DNA of 64,000 bases from Pseudomonas peli (GCF_900099645.1 NZ_FMTL01000001.1:744001-808000), one strand, 5' to 3'. Positions 29,794 through 38,702 are shown, numbered from the stretch's first letter. Numbers and translations: made by a program. The notes: a model not told the origin generated them from the letters alone.

Positions 29794-30695
29794 CCCTTGG
29801 CGGCCAGGGCAACCGTTGCCGGTAGCGCCTTAGGCTTACGAAACACCAGCACATTACCAAGCATCACCAGCAGCAGGCCGAACAGCGCCGGTGCGGTCCA
29901 TTGGTAGCCCTCGGCAAACACCGAGATATTCAGCGCTACCACCGGGAACAACACGGTGCAGTAGGCCGCGCGCTCCGGGCCCATACGCCCGACCAGGGTC
30001 AGGTAAGCGGTAAAGCCGATCACCGAGCCGGGAATCGCCAGGTACAGCAAGGTGCCGATGTAACGGGTGTTCCACTCGAAGCCGAACGGCGTGCCGCTGA
30101 CCAGACAAATCGCCACCAGCATCAGCGCGCCATACAACATGCCCCAGGCATTGGTGGTCAGCGGTTTAAGACCGGCCTTCTGCTGCAGGCTGGAGAGCAT
30201 ATTGCCCGCGGAGAAACACAGGGTGCCGATCAGCGCCAGGCCGATACCCAGCAGGGTTTCACGACTGGCCTCCTGCCCGGCCAGCTCCGGCCAGAACAGC
30301 AGGGCCAGGCCGCCCAACCCCAGCGCGCCGCCGGCCAGTACATTGGCGGCGATCTTCTGCTTGAAGAACAGCCGCGCGTTGATCGCATTCCACAGCGTTG
30401 CTGTGGAAAAAATCACCGCCACCAGACCGCTGGGTATCCATTGGCTAGCGGTGTAGAAGCACATAAAGTTGATACAGAACAGACACAGCCCCTGCGCCAG
30501 GCAGATCAGCTGGCTGCGCTTATCGAGTTTCTGCAGGCGGCCGCTGAGCAGCAGAACGGCAAACAGCACGGCAGCAGCCAAGGCAAAGCGATAGGCGATG
30601 GAGGCAGCAATTGCCACCTCGCCCAGTTGCAACTTGAGGGCGATCCAGGTGGTGCCCCAGATCAGTACGGTCAACAGATAGAGCGACAGGTTCAT
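29790..30695 (-). CDS. DMT-superfamily (EamA) exporter
   Basis: 301 residues with about ten hydrophobic helices in two EamA repeats (MNLSLYLLTVLIWGTTWIAL at the start; LLGIGLALIGTLCFSAGNML opening the second). The ATG at 30695 has GGGAG 8 nt upstream and is preferred over the TTG one codon before. Substrate unknown. The 3' end overlaps the stop region of the convergent ATPase gene by 4 bp. Confidence 0.87.
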   Translation of the reverse strand: MNLSLYLLTVLIWGTTWIALKLQLGEVAIAASIAYRFALAAAVLFAVLLLSGRLQKLDKRSQLICLAQGLCLFCINFMCFYTASQWIPSGLVAVIFSTATLWNAINARLFFKQKIAANVLAGGALGLGGLALLFWPELAGQEASRETLLGIGLALIGTLCFSAGNMLSSLQQKAGLKPLTTNAWGMLYGALMLVAICLVSGTPFGFEWNTRYIGTLLYLAIPGSVIGFTAYLTLVGRMGPERAAYCTVLFPVVALNISVFAEGYQWTAPALFGLLLVMLGNVLVFRKPKALPATVALAAKG

Positions 30696-30818
30696 CAACA
30701 GACTCCCAGTAGATGGTTGAGAGTCTGCGCCTGATCAGGCCTGGCGTTCTTGCATAAACTTGCGCTTTTATGGCCTGCCATCCCTGGCGGCCACCCTACG
30801 GGCCGTCGCTACGCGACG

Positions 30819-30847
30819 TTAAAAATTTGCTCCCGGCAATTTTTTAA
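30819..30847 (-). terminator. Terminator at the end of the leftward ars operon
   Basis: Arms TTAAAAATTTGC (30819-30830) and GCAATTTTTTAA (30836-30847) pair with one mismatch around a 5-nt loop; T-rich on either strand, so it can act in both directions. It overlaps the arsJ stop codon and separates the arsenic genes from the EamA exporter. Confidence 0.75.
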
Positions 30848-32064
30848 TCCGCCGCCCGATGCCTGGGCAGTCCAATGGAGATCAGCGCCGCCAGCAGAAC
30901 AAAGGCCGAGGACACCCACAGGCAGGCCTCCAGACCATAGGCCTGATAGACCCAGCCCGATAGCAGCGTGCCGATCAACCGGCCGAGGGCGTTGGACATG
31001 TAATAGAAGCCCACATCCAGCGACACGCCGTCTTCCTTGGCGTAGCTGACAATCAGGTAGCTGTGCAGCGAGGAGTTCACCGCAAACAGCGCGCCGAAGA
31101 CCATCAGCCCGCCGAGCAAGACCCACTGCGCCGGCAAATCGCTGCTCAGACCCAGGGCGATTGCAGCGGGCAAACCAGCCAGCACAGCAGCCCAGGCGAA
31201 CGCCGCGCGACCATCCGGTAACTGGCCGCTGGCCTTGCCGGTGATGGCCGGGGCGAACGATTGCACCATGCCGTAGCCAATCACCCACGCAGCGAGAAAG
31301 CCGCCAACCATCCAGAAATCCCAGCCAAACACACTGGACAGGTACACCGGCAGCGCCACGACAAACCACACATCGCGGGCGCCGAATAAGAACAAGCGTG
31401 CGGCTGACAGTATGTTGATCGCCCGGCTCTTAGACATAATGTCGCGAAACTTCGGTTTGGCTTTCGCCTTGCCCAGATCCTTTTTCAGCAGCAACAGGCT
31501 GGCCAACCAGATCAGCGCCAGCACCGCCGCCATGGCCAGCACTGCGCCAGTGAACCCGAGCAGCGCCAGCAGCGCACCGCCCATAAAGAAACCCACGCCC
31601 TTCAGCGCATTCTTCGAGCCGGTAAGGATCGCCACCCACTTGTACAGCGTGCCCTGCTGACTGTCCGGCACCAGCAGCTTGATCGAGCTTTTCGCGCTCA
31701 TCTTGTTCAGGTCTTTGGCGATACCGGACAGTGCCTGCGCACCCATCACCCAGGGAATCGTCAGCCAGGCCGCGGGCACGGTGAGCATCAGCAACGCCGC
31801 CACCTGCAGGCCCAGGCCGATATTCATGGTGCGATTCAGCCCCAGTCGCGCGCCCAGATAGCCGCCGACCAGATTGGTCACCACACCGAAAATCTCATAG
31901 AACAGAAACAGCGCGGCGATCTGCAGTGGCGTGTAACCGAGGCTATGAAAATGCAGCACCACCAACATGCGCAACGCACCGTCGGTGAGGGTGAAAGCCC
32001 AGTAGTTGCCGGTCACCAGCAGGTATTGGCGCACTTCGGGAGCGAGGCGGGATAAGGCGTACAT
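30844..32064 (-). CDS. arsJ: Organoarsenical efflux MFS permease ArsJ
   Basis: 406 residues with about twelve membrane helices. The start VRQYLLVTGNYWAFTLTDGALRMLVVLHFHSLGYTPLQIA, the IAKDLNKMSAKSSIK loop and GSKNALKGVGFF are hallmark segments of ArsJ. ArsJ exports 1-arseno-3-phosphoglycerate formed by the partner GAPDH, giving arsenate resistance without reduction. AGGAAA lies 8 nt before the ATG. The GAPDH gene is just upstream, separated by a MITE-like repeat. Confidence 0.95.
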   Translation of the reverse strand: MYALSRLAPEVRQYLLVTGNYWAFTLTDGALRMLVVLHFHSLGYTPLQIAALFLFYEIFGVVTNLVGGYLGARLGLNRTMNIGLGLQVAALLMLTVPAAWLTIPWVMGAQALSGIAKDLNKMSAKSSIKLLVPDSQQGTLYKWVAILTGSKNALKGVGFFMGGALLALLGFTGAVLAMAAVLALIWLASLLLLKKDLGKAKAKPKFRDIMSKSRAINILSAARLFLFGARDVWFVVALPVYLSSVFGWDFWMVGGFLAAWVIGYGMVQSFAPAITGKASGQLPDGRAAFAWAAVLAGLPAAIALGLSSDLPAQWVLLGGLMVFGALFAVNSSLHSYLIVSYAKEDGVSLDVGFYYMSNALGRLIGTLLSGWVYQAYGLEACLWVSSAFVLLAALISIGLPRHRAAD

Positions 32065-32097
32065 GTGCTGATTTCCTGATCAATCGCGGTGTCTTTA

Positions 32098-32303
32098 GCC
32101 CTTCTCCCCAAACCTCTCCCCAAAGGGGCGAGGGAGCGGACTTCATGCGGCTTAAAGAAAGCCACGAAATGAAGCGGGAGGCGTAACACTCCCCTCTCAC
32201 GCTTGCGGGGCGGTGCGGGGAAAGCGAAGCACTGCTTCGCCCGCTAACGCGCCCTGAGTTCTGCGAAGGGCTGGGGCGCAGAGCGGGGGTTGGGGGAGAG
32301 GGC
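32098..32303. repeat. MITE-like non-coding palindromic element between gapdh and arsJ
   Basis: About 206 bp with inexact terminal inverted repeats: GCCCTTCTCCCCAAACC at the left and, on the complement of the right end (32287-32303), GCCCTCTCCCCCAACCC. Internal hairpins include CCCC-AAA-GGGG and GCGAAGC-ACT-GCTTCGC. Such CCCTCTCCC-ended, gene-free blocks are common dispersed repeats in proteobacterial genomes. No open frame or transposase is present. It sits between the GAPDH stop (32309) and the arsJ ribosome binding site, so it may alter arsJ expression. Confidence 0.65.
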
Positions 32304-32308
32304 CGCAG

Positions 32309-33310
32309 TTATTGCGCACCCACCATCCGCGCCAGCTCCACCGCGCGGTTGGCGTAGCCCCATTCGTTGTCGTACCAGGCGTAGAGCTTCACCTGGGTGC
32401 CGTTGACCACCATGGTCGACAGCGCATCGATAATCGACGAGCGCGGGTCGGTGCGGTAGTCGATGGACACCAGCGGACGTTCCTCATAACCGAGGATGCC
32501 CTTGAGCGGACCGTCAGCGGCAGCTTTAAGCAGTGCGTTGACCTCCTCCACCGAAGTAGCGCGTTCCACCTCGAATACGCAGTCAGTCAACGAGGCATTG
32601 GCCAGCGGTACACGCACCGCGTGGCCATTCAGCTTGCCGCGTAGCTCGGGGAAGATCTCGGCAATCGCCGTGGCCGAACCGGTGGTGGTTGGGATCAAGC
32701 TCATGCCTGAGGCACGGGCGCGGCGCAGATCCTTGTGCGGCGTATCGAGGATGCTCTGGGTATTGGTCAGGTCGTGAATGGTGGTGATCGAACCGTGGCG
32801 AATACCGAGGTTTTCGTGGATCACCTTAACCACCGGGGCCAGGCAGTTGGTGGTGCAGGACGCAGCCGTGACGATGCGGTGCTGCGCCGGGTCGAACAGC
32901 TGCTGGTTAACGCCCATCACGATATTCAGCGCGCCCTGCTCTTTTACTGGCGCACAGACCACCACGCGCTTCACGCCTTGGTCGAGGTATGCCTGCAGCA
33001 CCGCGACGGTTTTCATCTTGCCGCTGGCCTCGATCACCAGATCGCAGCCGCTCCAGTCGGTGTCGGCAATGGCCTTGTTGGCCGTGACCTGAATGCGTTT
33101 GCCGTCGATCAGGATGCACTCGCCCTCACTGCTCGCCTCGCTATTCCAGCGGCCATGCACAGAGTCGAAATTGATCAGATGGGCGTGGGTTGCGGCGTCA
33201 CCTGCAGGGTCGTTGATCTGCACAAACTCAAATTCCGGCCAGCCCCAGGCAGCGCGCAGCGCCAGACGACCGATACGACCAAAACCGTTGATACCTACCT
33301 TGATAGCCAT
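32309..33310 (-). CDS. ArsJ-associated glyceraldehyde-3-phosphate dehydrogenase
   Basis: 333 residues. NAD-binding [18 protein letters not shown] at the N terminus and the catalytic Cys in [18 protein letters not shown] are standard, with [27 protein letters not shown] and the C-terminal [11 protein letters not shown]. Its place in the ars operon next to arsJ marks it as the dedicated isoform that uses arsenate in place of phosphate to make 1-arseno-3-phosphoglycerate. It is not needed for glycolysis by context. Upstream neighbour is the YnfA-like gene. Confidence 0.93.
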   Translation of the reverse strand: MAIKVGINGFGRIGRLALRAAWGWPEFEFVQINDPAGDAATHAHLINFDSVHGRWNSEASSEGECILIDGKRIQVTANKAIADTDWSGCDLVIEASGKMKTVAVLQAYLDQGVKRVVVCAPVKEQGALNIVMGVNQQLFDPAQHRIVTAASCTTNCLAPVVKVIHENLGIRHGSITTIHDLTNTQSILDTPHKDLRRARASGMSLIPTTTGSATAIAEIFPELRGKLNGHAVRVPLANASLTDCVFEVERATSVEEVNALLKAAADGPLKGILGYEERPLVSIDYRTDPRSSIIDALSTMVVNGTQVKLYAWYDNEWGYANRAVELARMVGAQ

Positions 33311-33334
33311 GGACAGACTCTCTCGTTGAACGGG

Positions 33335-33661
33335 TTAAATATTGCGCGGCGCAAACATGATGATCGCCATGCCGAGCATCGCCACAGCGGCGCCCAGCAG
33401 GTCCCAATGGGTCGGGCGAATACCGTCCACGAGCCATAGCCAGATAATCGCCATCGCCACATACACCCCGCCATAAGCGGCATACACCCGCCCGGCGGCA
33501 GTTGGATGCAGAGTCAGCAGCCAGGCGAACAGCGCCAGCGCAGCCGCGGCCGGCACCAGCAGCCAAATGCTCTTGCCCTGCTTGAGCCACAGGTACGGCA
33601 GGTAACAGCCGATAATTTCGGCCAGGGCCGTAAGGGCGAAAAGCCCAATGGTGTTTAGCAT
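33335..33661 (-). CDS. YnfA-family small membrane protein
   Basis: 108 residues with four membrane helices ([84 protein letters not shown]). The [13 protein letters not shown] and [12 protein letters not shown] motifs are diagnostic for YnfA/UPF0060, a relative of SMR exporters. GAGG is 6 nt before the ATG at 33661. Its presence inside an ars operon suggests a transport or membrane role in arsenic stress, but this is inference. Confidence 0.92.
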   Translation of the reverse strand: MLNTIGLFALTALAEIIGCYLPYLWLKQGKSIWLLVPAAAALALFAWLLTLHPTAAGRVYAAYGGVYVAMAIIWLWLVDGIRPTHWDLLGAAVAMLGMAIIMFAPRNI

Positions 33662-33723
33662 GCTGACCTCAATAGCCGACCTGCAGTCGGTCTGGACGCG
33701 TGTGGAGGGTTGGCGGCTCAACC

Positions 33724-34434
33724 TTATATGGATGCCTGATTGACCCGTTTACTCAACTCGTCGGCCGACTCCTTGCGCTCGGAGTAGCGGTCCACCAGGT
33801 AGTCCGTTTGGCCGCGCAGCAACAAGGTGAACTTGACCAGCTCTTCCATCACATCCACCACCCGGTCGTAATAAGCCGAAGGTTTCATCCGCCCGACGTC
33901 ATCAAATTCGAGGAAGGCCTTGGACACCGAGGACTGGTTGGGGATGGTGAACATGCGCATCCAACGCCCCAGCACGCGCATCTGGTTCAGCGCATTAAAG
34001 GATTGCGAGCCGCCGCTGACCTGCATCAGCGCCAGGGTCTTGCCCTGGGTCGGGCGCACCGCGCCCAAGCTCAGGGGAATCCAGTCGATCTGCGATTTGA
34101 ACACCCCGGTCATCGCGCCATGGCGCTCCGGCGAGCACCAGACCATGCCCTCGCTCCACAGCACCAGCTCACGTAGCTCCTGCACCTTGGGGTGATCCTC
34201 GGGGGCGTCGTCCGGCAGCGGCAGACCGCTGGGGTTGAAGATACGCGCTTCGGCACCGAACTGCTGCAGTAGGCGCGCGGCCTCTTCGGTCAGCAGGCGG
34301 CTGTAGGAGCGCGCTCGGTTTGAGCCGTACAGCAGCAGAATGCGTGGCTTGTGCAGCGGGGCCGGCTTGGACAGTTGCTCCTGGCTGGGTGGATCGAGCA
34401 GTTCAGGGTCGATATTTGGCAGCTCGGGTGTCAT
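33724..34434 (-). CDS. arsH: ArsH, NADPH-dependent FMN oxidoreductase for organoarsenicals
   Basis: 236 residues. The flavodoxin-like FMN motif [23 protein letters not shown], followed by [23 protein letters not shown] and [37 protein letters not shown], identifies ArsH. In other bacteria it oxidises trivalent methyl- and aromatic arsenicals to less toxic pentavalent forms. It lies 24 bp after the ArsC-ArsR fusion gene and is surely co-transcribed. Confidence 0.95.
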   Translation of the reverse strand: MTPELPNIDPELLDPPSQEQLSKPAPLHKPRILLLYGSNRARSYSRLLTEEAARLLQQFGAEARIFNPSGLPLPDDAPEDHPKVQELRELVLWSEGMVWCSPERHGAMTGVFKSQIDWIPLSLGAVRPTQGKTLALMQVSGGSQSFNALNQMRVLGRWMRMFTIPNQSSVSKAFLEFDDVGRMKPSAYYDRVVDVMEELVKFTLLLRGQTDYLVDRYSERKESADELSKRVNQASI

Positions 34435-34458
34435 GGTCTTGCTCCAGAAAACAGTGGC

Positions 34459-35232
34459 TCAGCCGCACAGTGAGGCGCGATCAGGGCGGTCACGCATACT
34501 GTGCAAACGCAAGCGATCCTCGGCCAGTTGTGGGTCTTCAGCCTGAAGCACCTGCGCCAGGATCTGACCAACCCAGCCCGGCAGTTGCGGATGCAGGCGG
34601 TAGTAGACCCACTGCCCGGCGCGGCGATCCTGCAACAGGCCGCTGCTGCGCAACTGGGCCAGATGACGGGAGATTTTCGGCTGGCTTTCCTGCAGAGCGG
34701 CGGTCAGCTCGCAGACGCACAGCTCGCCTTCCTGGGCAATTAGCTGGGTCATGCGCGCGCGGGTGTCGTCGGCCAGACATTTGAACAGGGTCACCGGGGC
34801 GAGCATCTGCGTGGGCTGGCTGACTTTGCTTTTGACCAGCACGAACATCTTGATGCGCTCGTGGATCTGCTGCAGACAACGCGTGTAGGCATTCTGCTGC
34901 TGGCTGCTGGCCGGGTCCTCGAAGTCCCAGGCGATGTATTCGCCAGCCCCGGGCAAGGTGCTGCACTCGAAGGCGGACTTGTCGCACAGGGTGATCACGT
35001 AATCGAACTGCTGGCCATCGAAGCTCTCCAGCGCCTTGCTGTGCAGGCCTTCCGTGCTGACGCCCAACTGCTCCAGGGCCTGACGTGCACGCGGATCAAC
35101 CTCACCAGGCAGAGTGCCGGCGCTAAAAACCTCATAGCCTTCGGGATCGGTATGGCGTAGCAGCGCTTCGGCCATCTGCGAGCGGGCAGCATTGGCCATA
35201 CAGAGAAACAGCACGCGAATCTTTTGGCTCAT
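34459..35232 (-). CDS. ArsC-ArsR fusion: thioredoxin-type arsenate reductase joined to ArsR repressor
   Basis: 257 residues from the ATG at 35232; an ATG at 35247 is also possible and neither has a clear ribosome binding site. Residues 1 to about 135 are a low-molecular-weight-phosphatase-type ArsC: CX5R loop Cys11-MANAA-Arg17, then Cys83 and Cys90 in TLCDKSAFECSTLPG, the triad of pI258-type reductases. Residues about 145-240 are an ArsR/SmtB winged helix with the As(III)-binding ELCVCEL (Cys172, Cys174) and recognition helix QPKISRHLAQLRSSGLL. One chain would thus reduce arsenate and sense arsenite at the divergent operator. First gene of the leftward operon. Confidence 0.92.
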   Translation of the reverse strand: MSQKIRVLFLCMANAARSQMAEALLRHTDPEGYEVFSAGTLPGEVDPRARQALEQLGVSTEGLHSKALESFDGQQFDYVITLCDKSAFECSTLPGAGEYIAWDFEDPASSQQQNAYTRCLQQIHERIKMFVLVKSKVSQPTQMLAPVTLFKCLADDTRARMTQLIAQEGELCVCELTAALQESQPKISRHLAQLRSSGLLQDRRAGQWVYYRLHPQLPGWVGQILAQVLQAEDPQLAEDRLRLHSMRDRPDRASLCG

Positions 35233-35252
35233 GGCGATGGGTGTCATGCAAA

Positions 35253-35298
35253 TACGGTTTGGCAAATATATTGATATCCATATATCTTGTAAACCGTA
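35253..35298. promoter_or_regulatory. Nested palindromic operator between the divergent ars operons
   Basis: Inner dyad ATATATTGATATCCATATAT (35266-35285) is symmetric in 18 of 20 bases about GATATC. Outer arms TACGGTTT (35253-35260) and AAACCGTA (35291-35298) are perfect and share exactly the same centre (35275.5). The site lies between the ArsC-ArsR start and acr3, so one repressor assembly could control both arms. It is strongly AT-rich against its surroundings. Confidence 0.8.
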
Positions 35299-35382
35299 TA
35301 TTCAGCCTAACCCAAGCCGACCCAGATCAATAACGAGCGCAGCGGGACTGGCTAGACTCGCCACTCACCCAAGGAATCCAGT

Positions 35383-36459
35383 ATGGCCAATGCCCTAGAA
35401 TCCTCCGCTCCTCAAACCCGCTCGCCGCTCGGTCTGTTCGAGCGCTATCTAACGCTCTGGGTATTTCTCTGCATTATCGGCGGTACCCTGCTCGGCCTGT
35501 TCGCCCCCGAAGCAGCGCAAGCGGTGGGCGCTCTGGAAGTTGCTCAGGTGAATATCCCGGTGGGATTGCTGATCTGGGTGATGATCATCCCCATGCTGAT
35601 GAAGATCGACTTTAGCGCCATCGGCGAGGTCTACCAGCAGCGCGCCGGCCTGGGCGTGACGCTGAGCATCAACTGGCTGATCAAGCCCTTCACCATGGCC
35701 TTTCTGGCCTGGCTGTTTCTGCGCCATGTGTTCGCTGGCTGGCTGCCGGCCGAACAGATCGACAGCTACGTGGCCGGGCTGATTCTGCTCGGCGCCGCGC
35801 CTTGCACGGCTATGGTGTTTGTCTGGAGCAACCTGTGTAAGGGCAACGCCAACTTCACCCTGACCCAGGTGGCGATAAACGATTTGGTGATGGTGTTCGC
35901 CTTCGCCCCCATCGTCGCCCTGCTGCTGGGCGTGTCGTCGATCCCGGTGCCGTGGGACACCCTGCTGCTGTCGGTGGTGATGTATATCGTTATTCCCCTG
36001 GCCATCGCCCAGTTTATCCGCTCGCGCCTGCTGCGCCGGGGTGATGCGGCCCTGCAAGCGGTGCTCGCGCGCATCGGCCCGTTCTCCATCCTCGCCCTGC
36101 TGGCAACCTTGGTGCTGCTGTTCTCCTTCCAGGGCCAGACCATCGTTGCCCAGCCGTTGATCATCGCCATGCTGGCCGTGCCGATTCTGCTGCAAACCCT
36201 GTTTATCGCTGCGCTGGGTTACTGGATGTGCCAGCAACTCAAGGTGCGCCACGATATCGCTGGACCGGCGGCGATGATCGGTGCGTCGAACTTCTTCGAG
36301 TTGGCCGTAGCCGTGGCCATCGCGCTGTACGGCTTCAACTCCGGTGCGGCGCTGGCCACGGTGGTCGGTGTGCTGATCGAGGTGCCGGTCATGCTCTGGC
36401 TGGTGCGCATGGTCAATAACAGCAAGGGTTGGTATGAGCGCGCCCCGGCGCAAGGATAA
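35383..36459 (+). CDS. acr3: Acr3-type arsenite efflux permease
   Basis: 358 residues with about ten membrane helices. FERYLTLWVFLCIIGGTLLGLFAPE and the conserved AAPCTAMVFVWSNLCKGN segment with Cys141 are diagnostic of Acr3 (ArsB of the BART superfamily, unrelated to the E. coli ArsB). It extrudes As(III) using the proton-motive force. AAGGAA precedes the ATG by 7 nt. First gene of the rightward ars arm, facing the fusion repressor gene across the nested dyad. Confidence 0.95.
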   Translation: MANALESSAPQTRSPLGLFERYLTLWVFLCIIGGTLLGLFAPEAAQAVGALEVAQVNIPVGLLIWVMIIPMLMKIDFSAIGEVYQQRAGLGVTLSINWLIKPFTMAFLAWLFLRHVFAGWLPAEQIDSYVAGLILLGAAPCTAMVFVWSNLCKGNANFTLTQVAINDLVMVFAFAPIVALLLGVSSIPVPWDTLLLSVVMYIVIPLAIAQFIRSRLLRRGDAALQAVLARIGPFSILALLATLVLLFSFQGQTIVAQPLIIAMLAVPILLQTLFIAALGYWMCQQLKVRHDIAGPAAMIGASNFFELAVAVAIALYGFNSGAALATVVGVLIEVPVMLWLVRMVNNSKGWYERAPAQG

Positions 36460-36468
36460 GGAAGCCCT

Positions 36469-37473
36469 ATGGAACTGTTCAGATGGCTCAATGACCAACT
36501 GCTGCGCATGGATTGGCTGGCCTGGCTGGTGCGTGCGCTGCTGGAGGATGGCTTCGGTCTGGACATGAGCAGTCGTGTAGGGGCCAGCCTGCACTTCTTT
36601 ATCTACGACGTGATCAAGATTTTCATCCTGCTGGCGGTGCTGATCTTCAGCATTTCCTGGGTGCAGAGCTATTTCCCGCCCGAACGCACGCGGCGCATTC
36701 TCGGCGGCATGAGCGGTTTCAAGGCCAAACTGACCGGCGCACTGCTGGGCACCATTACGCCGTTTTGCTCTTGCTCGTCGATTCCGCTGTTTATCGGGTT
36801 TACCAGCTCGGGGCTGCCGCTGGGGGTGACCTTTGCCTTTCTGATCTCCTCACCGCTGGTGGACCTGGCCTCGGTGATTCTGCTGGCGAGCATCTTCAAC
36901 TGGTCGATTGCCATCGCCTACGTACTGATCGGCCTGGTGCTGGCGGTGCTCGGCGGCACGCTGATCGGCCGGGCGAAGATGGAGCGTTACGTCGAAGCCT
37001 TTGTTATGCACAACCCGGTGCTCGACATTCCCCAGGCAGAACTGACGCGGCGTGATAGGGCGCAATTCGCCTGGGGCCAGGTCAGCGATATTTTCCGCCG
37101 GGTCTGGCTGTATGTGCTGATTGGCGTGGGCATCGGTGCGGCCATCCACAACTGGATTCCAGCAGACTGGATCGAAGCGCTGCTGGGGCAGAACAACTGG
37201 TGGTCGGTGCCGCTGGCCACCCTGCTCGGCGTGCCGATGTATGCCGATATCTTCGGCACCCTGCCGATTGCCGAAGCGCTGGTCGCCAAGGGCATAGGCC
37301 TGGGTACGGCGCTGGCCTTTATGATGGCCGTTACCGCGCTGTCGCTGCCCTCGCTGATCATGCTCAAGAAAGTGGTCAAGGCCCCACTGCTGGCCTTGTT
37401 CTTCGGCATCGTGACGGTCGGCATTGTGCTGATTGGCTATCTGTTTAACGCGTTCACCTACCTGTTTATCTGA
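36469..37473 (+). CDS. ArsP-type permease (DUF318/UPF0718 family)
   Basis: 334 residues with about eight to ten membrane helices. The ITPFCSCSSIPLFIGFTSSGLPLGVTFAFLISSPL block, with a CSC motif in the membrane, is the hallmark of the ArsP/permease family; a second conserved block is LLGVPMYADIFGTLPIAEALV. ArsP exports trivalent organoarsenicals, and the buried cysteines are thought to bind the arsenical. It is 9 bp after acr3 and 15 bp before a mini-thioredoxin gene. Exact substrate is inferred from context. Confidence 0.85.
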   Translation: MELFRWLNDQLLRMDWLAWLVRALLEDGFGLDMSSRVGASLHFFIYDVIKIFILLAVLIFSISWVQSYFPPERTRRILGGMSGFKAKLTGALLGTITPFCSCSSIPLFIGFTSSGLPLGVTFAFLISSPLVDLASVILLASIFNWSIAIAYVLIGLVLAVLGGTLIGRAKMERYVEAFVMHNPVLDIPQAELTRRDRAQFAWGQVSDIFRRVWLYVLIGVGIGAAIHNWIPADWIEALLGQNNWWSVPLATLLGVPMYADIFGTLPIAEALVAKGIGLGTALAFMMAVTALSLPSLIMLKKVVKAPLLALFFGIVTVGIVLIGYLFNAFTYLFI

Positions 37474-37488
37474 CTAATGGAGCACGCC

Positions 37489-37722
37489 ATGATCATCAAA
37501 ATTCTCGGTTCCGGTTGCAAGAAGTGCATCACCCTGACAGAGAACACCCAGGCCGCCCTGGCCAATCTGGGCCGCGAGGCGCAGGTCATCAAGGTCACCG
37601 ACTTCGCCGAAATCGCCGCCCATGGCGTGATGTCGACGCCTGCCCTGGCGATTGACGACAAGGTGGTCTCGGTCGGCAAGGTGCTGACAGTCGGCGAAGT
37701 GGAAAAACTGCTCAGCGCCTGA
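37489..37722 (+). CDS. Mini-thioredoxin (thioredoxin_3 / redox-active disulfide protein)
   Basis: 77 residues from the ATG at 37489, which has GGAG 6 nt upstream; an ATG at 37477 lacks one. A thioredoxin-like fold with CKKC (GSGCKKCITL) near the N terminus and the cis-Pro STPALAIDDKVV. Such tiny thioredoxins regularly follow ArsP-type permeases and may reduce or hand over arsenicals or keep the permease cysteines reduced. That role is inference. Confidence 0.87.
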   Translation: MIIKILGSGCKKCITLTENTQAALANLGREAQVIKVTDFAEIAAHGVMSTPALAIDDKVVSVGKVLTVGEVEKLLSA

Positions 37723-37823
37723 GCCGTATATTGCGGCCACCCGCTTGCACAATCTTGCGCATTTCTCCAGTCAGGGGCTGGCAGCCGATGCGGCCCGGCG
37801 TAGCATGGAGCGACGGGGGATTT

Positions 37824-38702
37824 ATGTCGCAACTTGAGCACCTACAGGTTTTCCAGAGCATGCACAGCTCGCCCAACACCCGCCTGCACCGCAGCGCAGA
37901 GTTGGGCGACGGGCTGGCAGCTGCCGTGTGGAGCAACCGTCATGATGCCCGCGATTACGAAGCACCCAGCCATCACACGCTGTCCTGCTACCTGGCCGGC
38001 GGTACCGGCACCTTTCGCCGCGAAAGCCCGCACAGCAAAGGCGCGCCGGACAAACTGTGCATTCTGCCGGCCGGCCATCAATCGGAATGGGTGATCAACG
38101 GTGAAATCCATCTGGCCCATCTGTATATCAGCCAGGAGCAATTTGCCCTGGCGGCCGTCAGCCTGTTGGACCGCGAACCACGGGAACTGGAACTGCGCGA
38201 AGGCACCTTTCTCGACGACCCGCAGCAAGCCCAGCGCTTTCGTCAGCTCAGCCAGCTGGATTGGCAGGAACCGGCCGAACGTCTGCTCAGCAGCAGCCTG
38301 GCCCACGGCCTGATCAACCACGCGTTGCTGTCCCAGGTCGGCCGCCGCGAAGGCTTGCGCCTGACCGGCGGCCTGGCACCCAGCCAGCGCCGCCGAGTGC
38401 GCGAGTTTATCCAGGCCAATCTCAGTGAAGCGCTCAGCCTGGGTCAGCTGGCCAGTTTGTGTGCGCTCTCCGAATACCACTTCGCCAGAATGTTCCAACT
38501 CAGCTTCGGCCTGCCGCCGCATCGCTATGTGCTGGCGCAACGCCTGCGCCATGGCCAGCAACTGCTGCAACACAGCACGCTGCCACTGGCTGAAGTGGCC
38601 CTGGCCTGCGGCTTTGCCAGCGCCAGCCACTTCAACAACCGTTTCCGCCAGGCCTTCAGCGCCACGCCGGGGCAATACCGCGCGGCCCTGCAAGGCCCCT
38701 GA
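37824..38702 (+). CDS. AraC-family transcriptional regulator
   Basis: 292 residues from the ATG at 37824, preceded by a GGGGGA ribosome binding site. The N terminus is a cupin-like ligand domain (HHTLSCYLAGGTGTFRRE, KLCILPAGHQSEWVI). Two helix-turn-helix motifs occupy the last 100 residues (LGQLASLCALSEYHFARMFQLSFGLPPHRYVLAQRL and LAEVALACGFASASHFNNRFRQAFSATPGQYR). It follows the ars arm in the same direction, but a 101-bp gap and the lack of any arsenic signature leave its target open. Confidence 0.88.
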   Translation: MSQLEHLQVFQSMHSSPNTRLHRSAELGDGLAAAVWSNRHDARDYEAPSHHTLSCYLAGGTGTFRRESPHSKGAPDKLCILPAGHQSEWVINGEIHLAHLYISQEQFALAAVSLLDREPRELELREGTFLDDPQQAQRFRQLSQLDWQEPAERLLSSSLAHGLINHALLSQVGRREGLRLTGGLAPSQRRRVREFIQANLSEALSLGQLASLCALSEYHFARMFQLSFGLPPHRYVLAQRLRHGQQLLQHSTLPLAEVALACGFASASHFNNRFRQAFSATPGQYRAALQGP

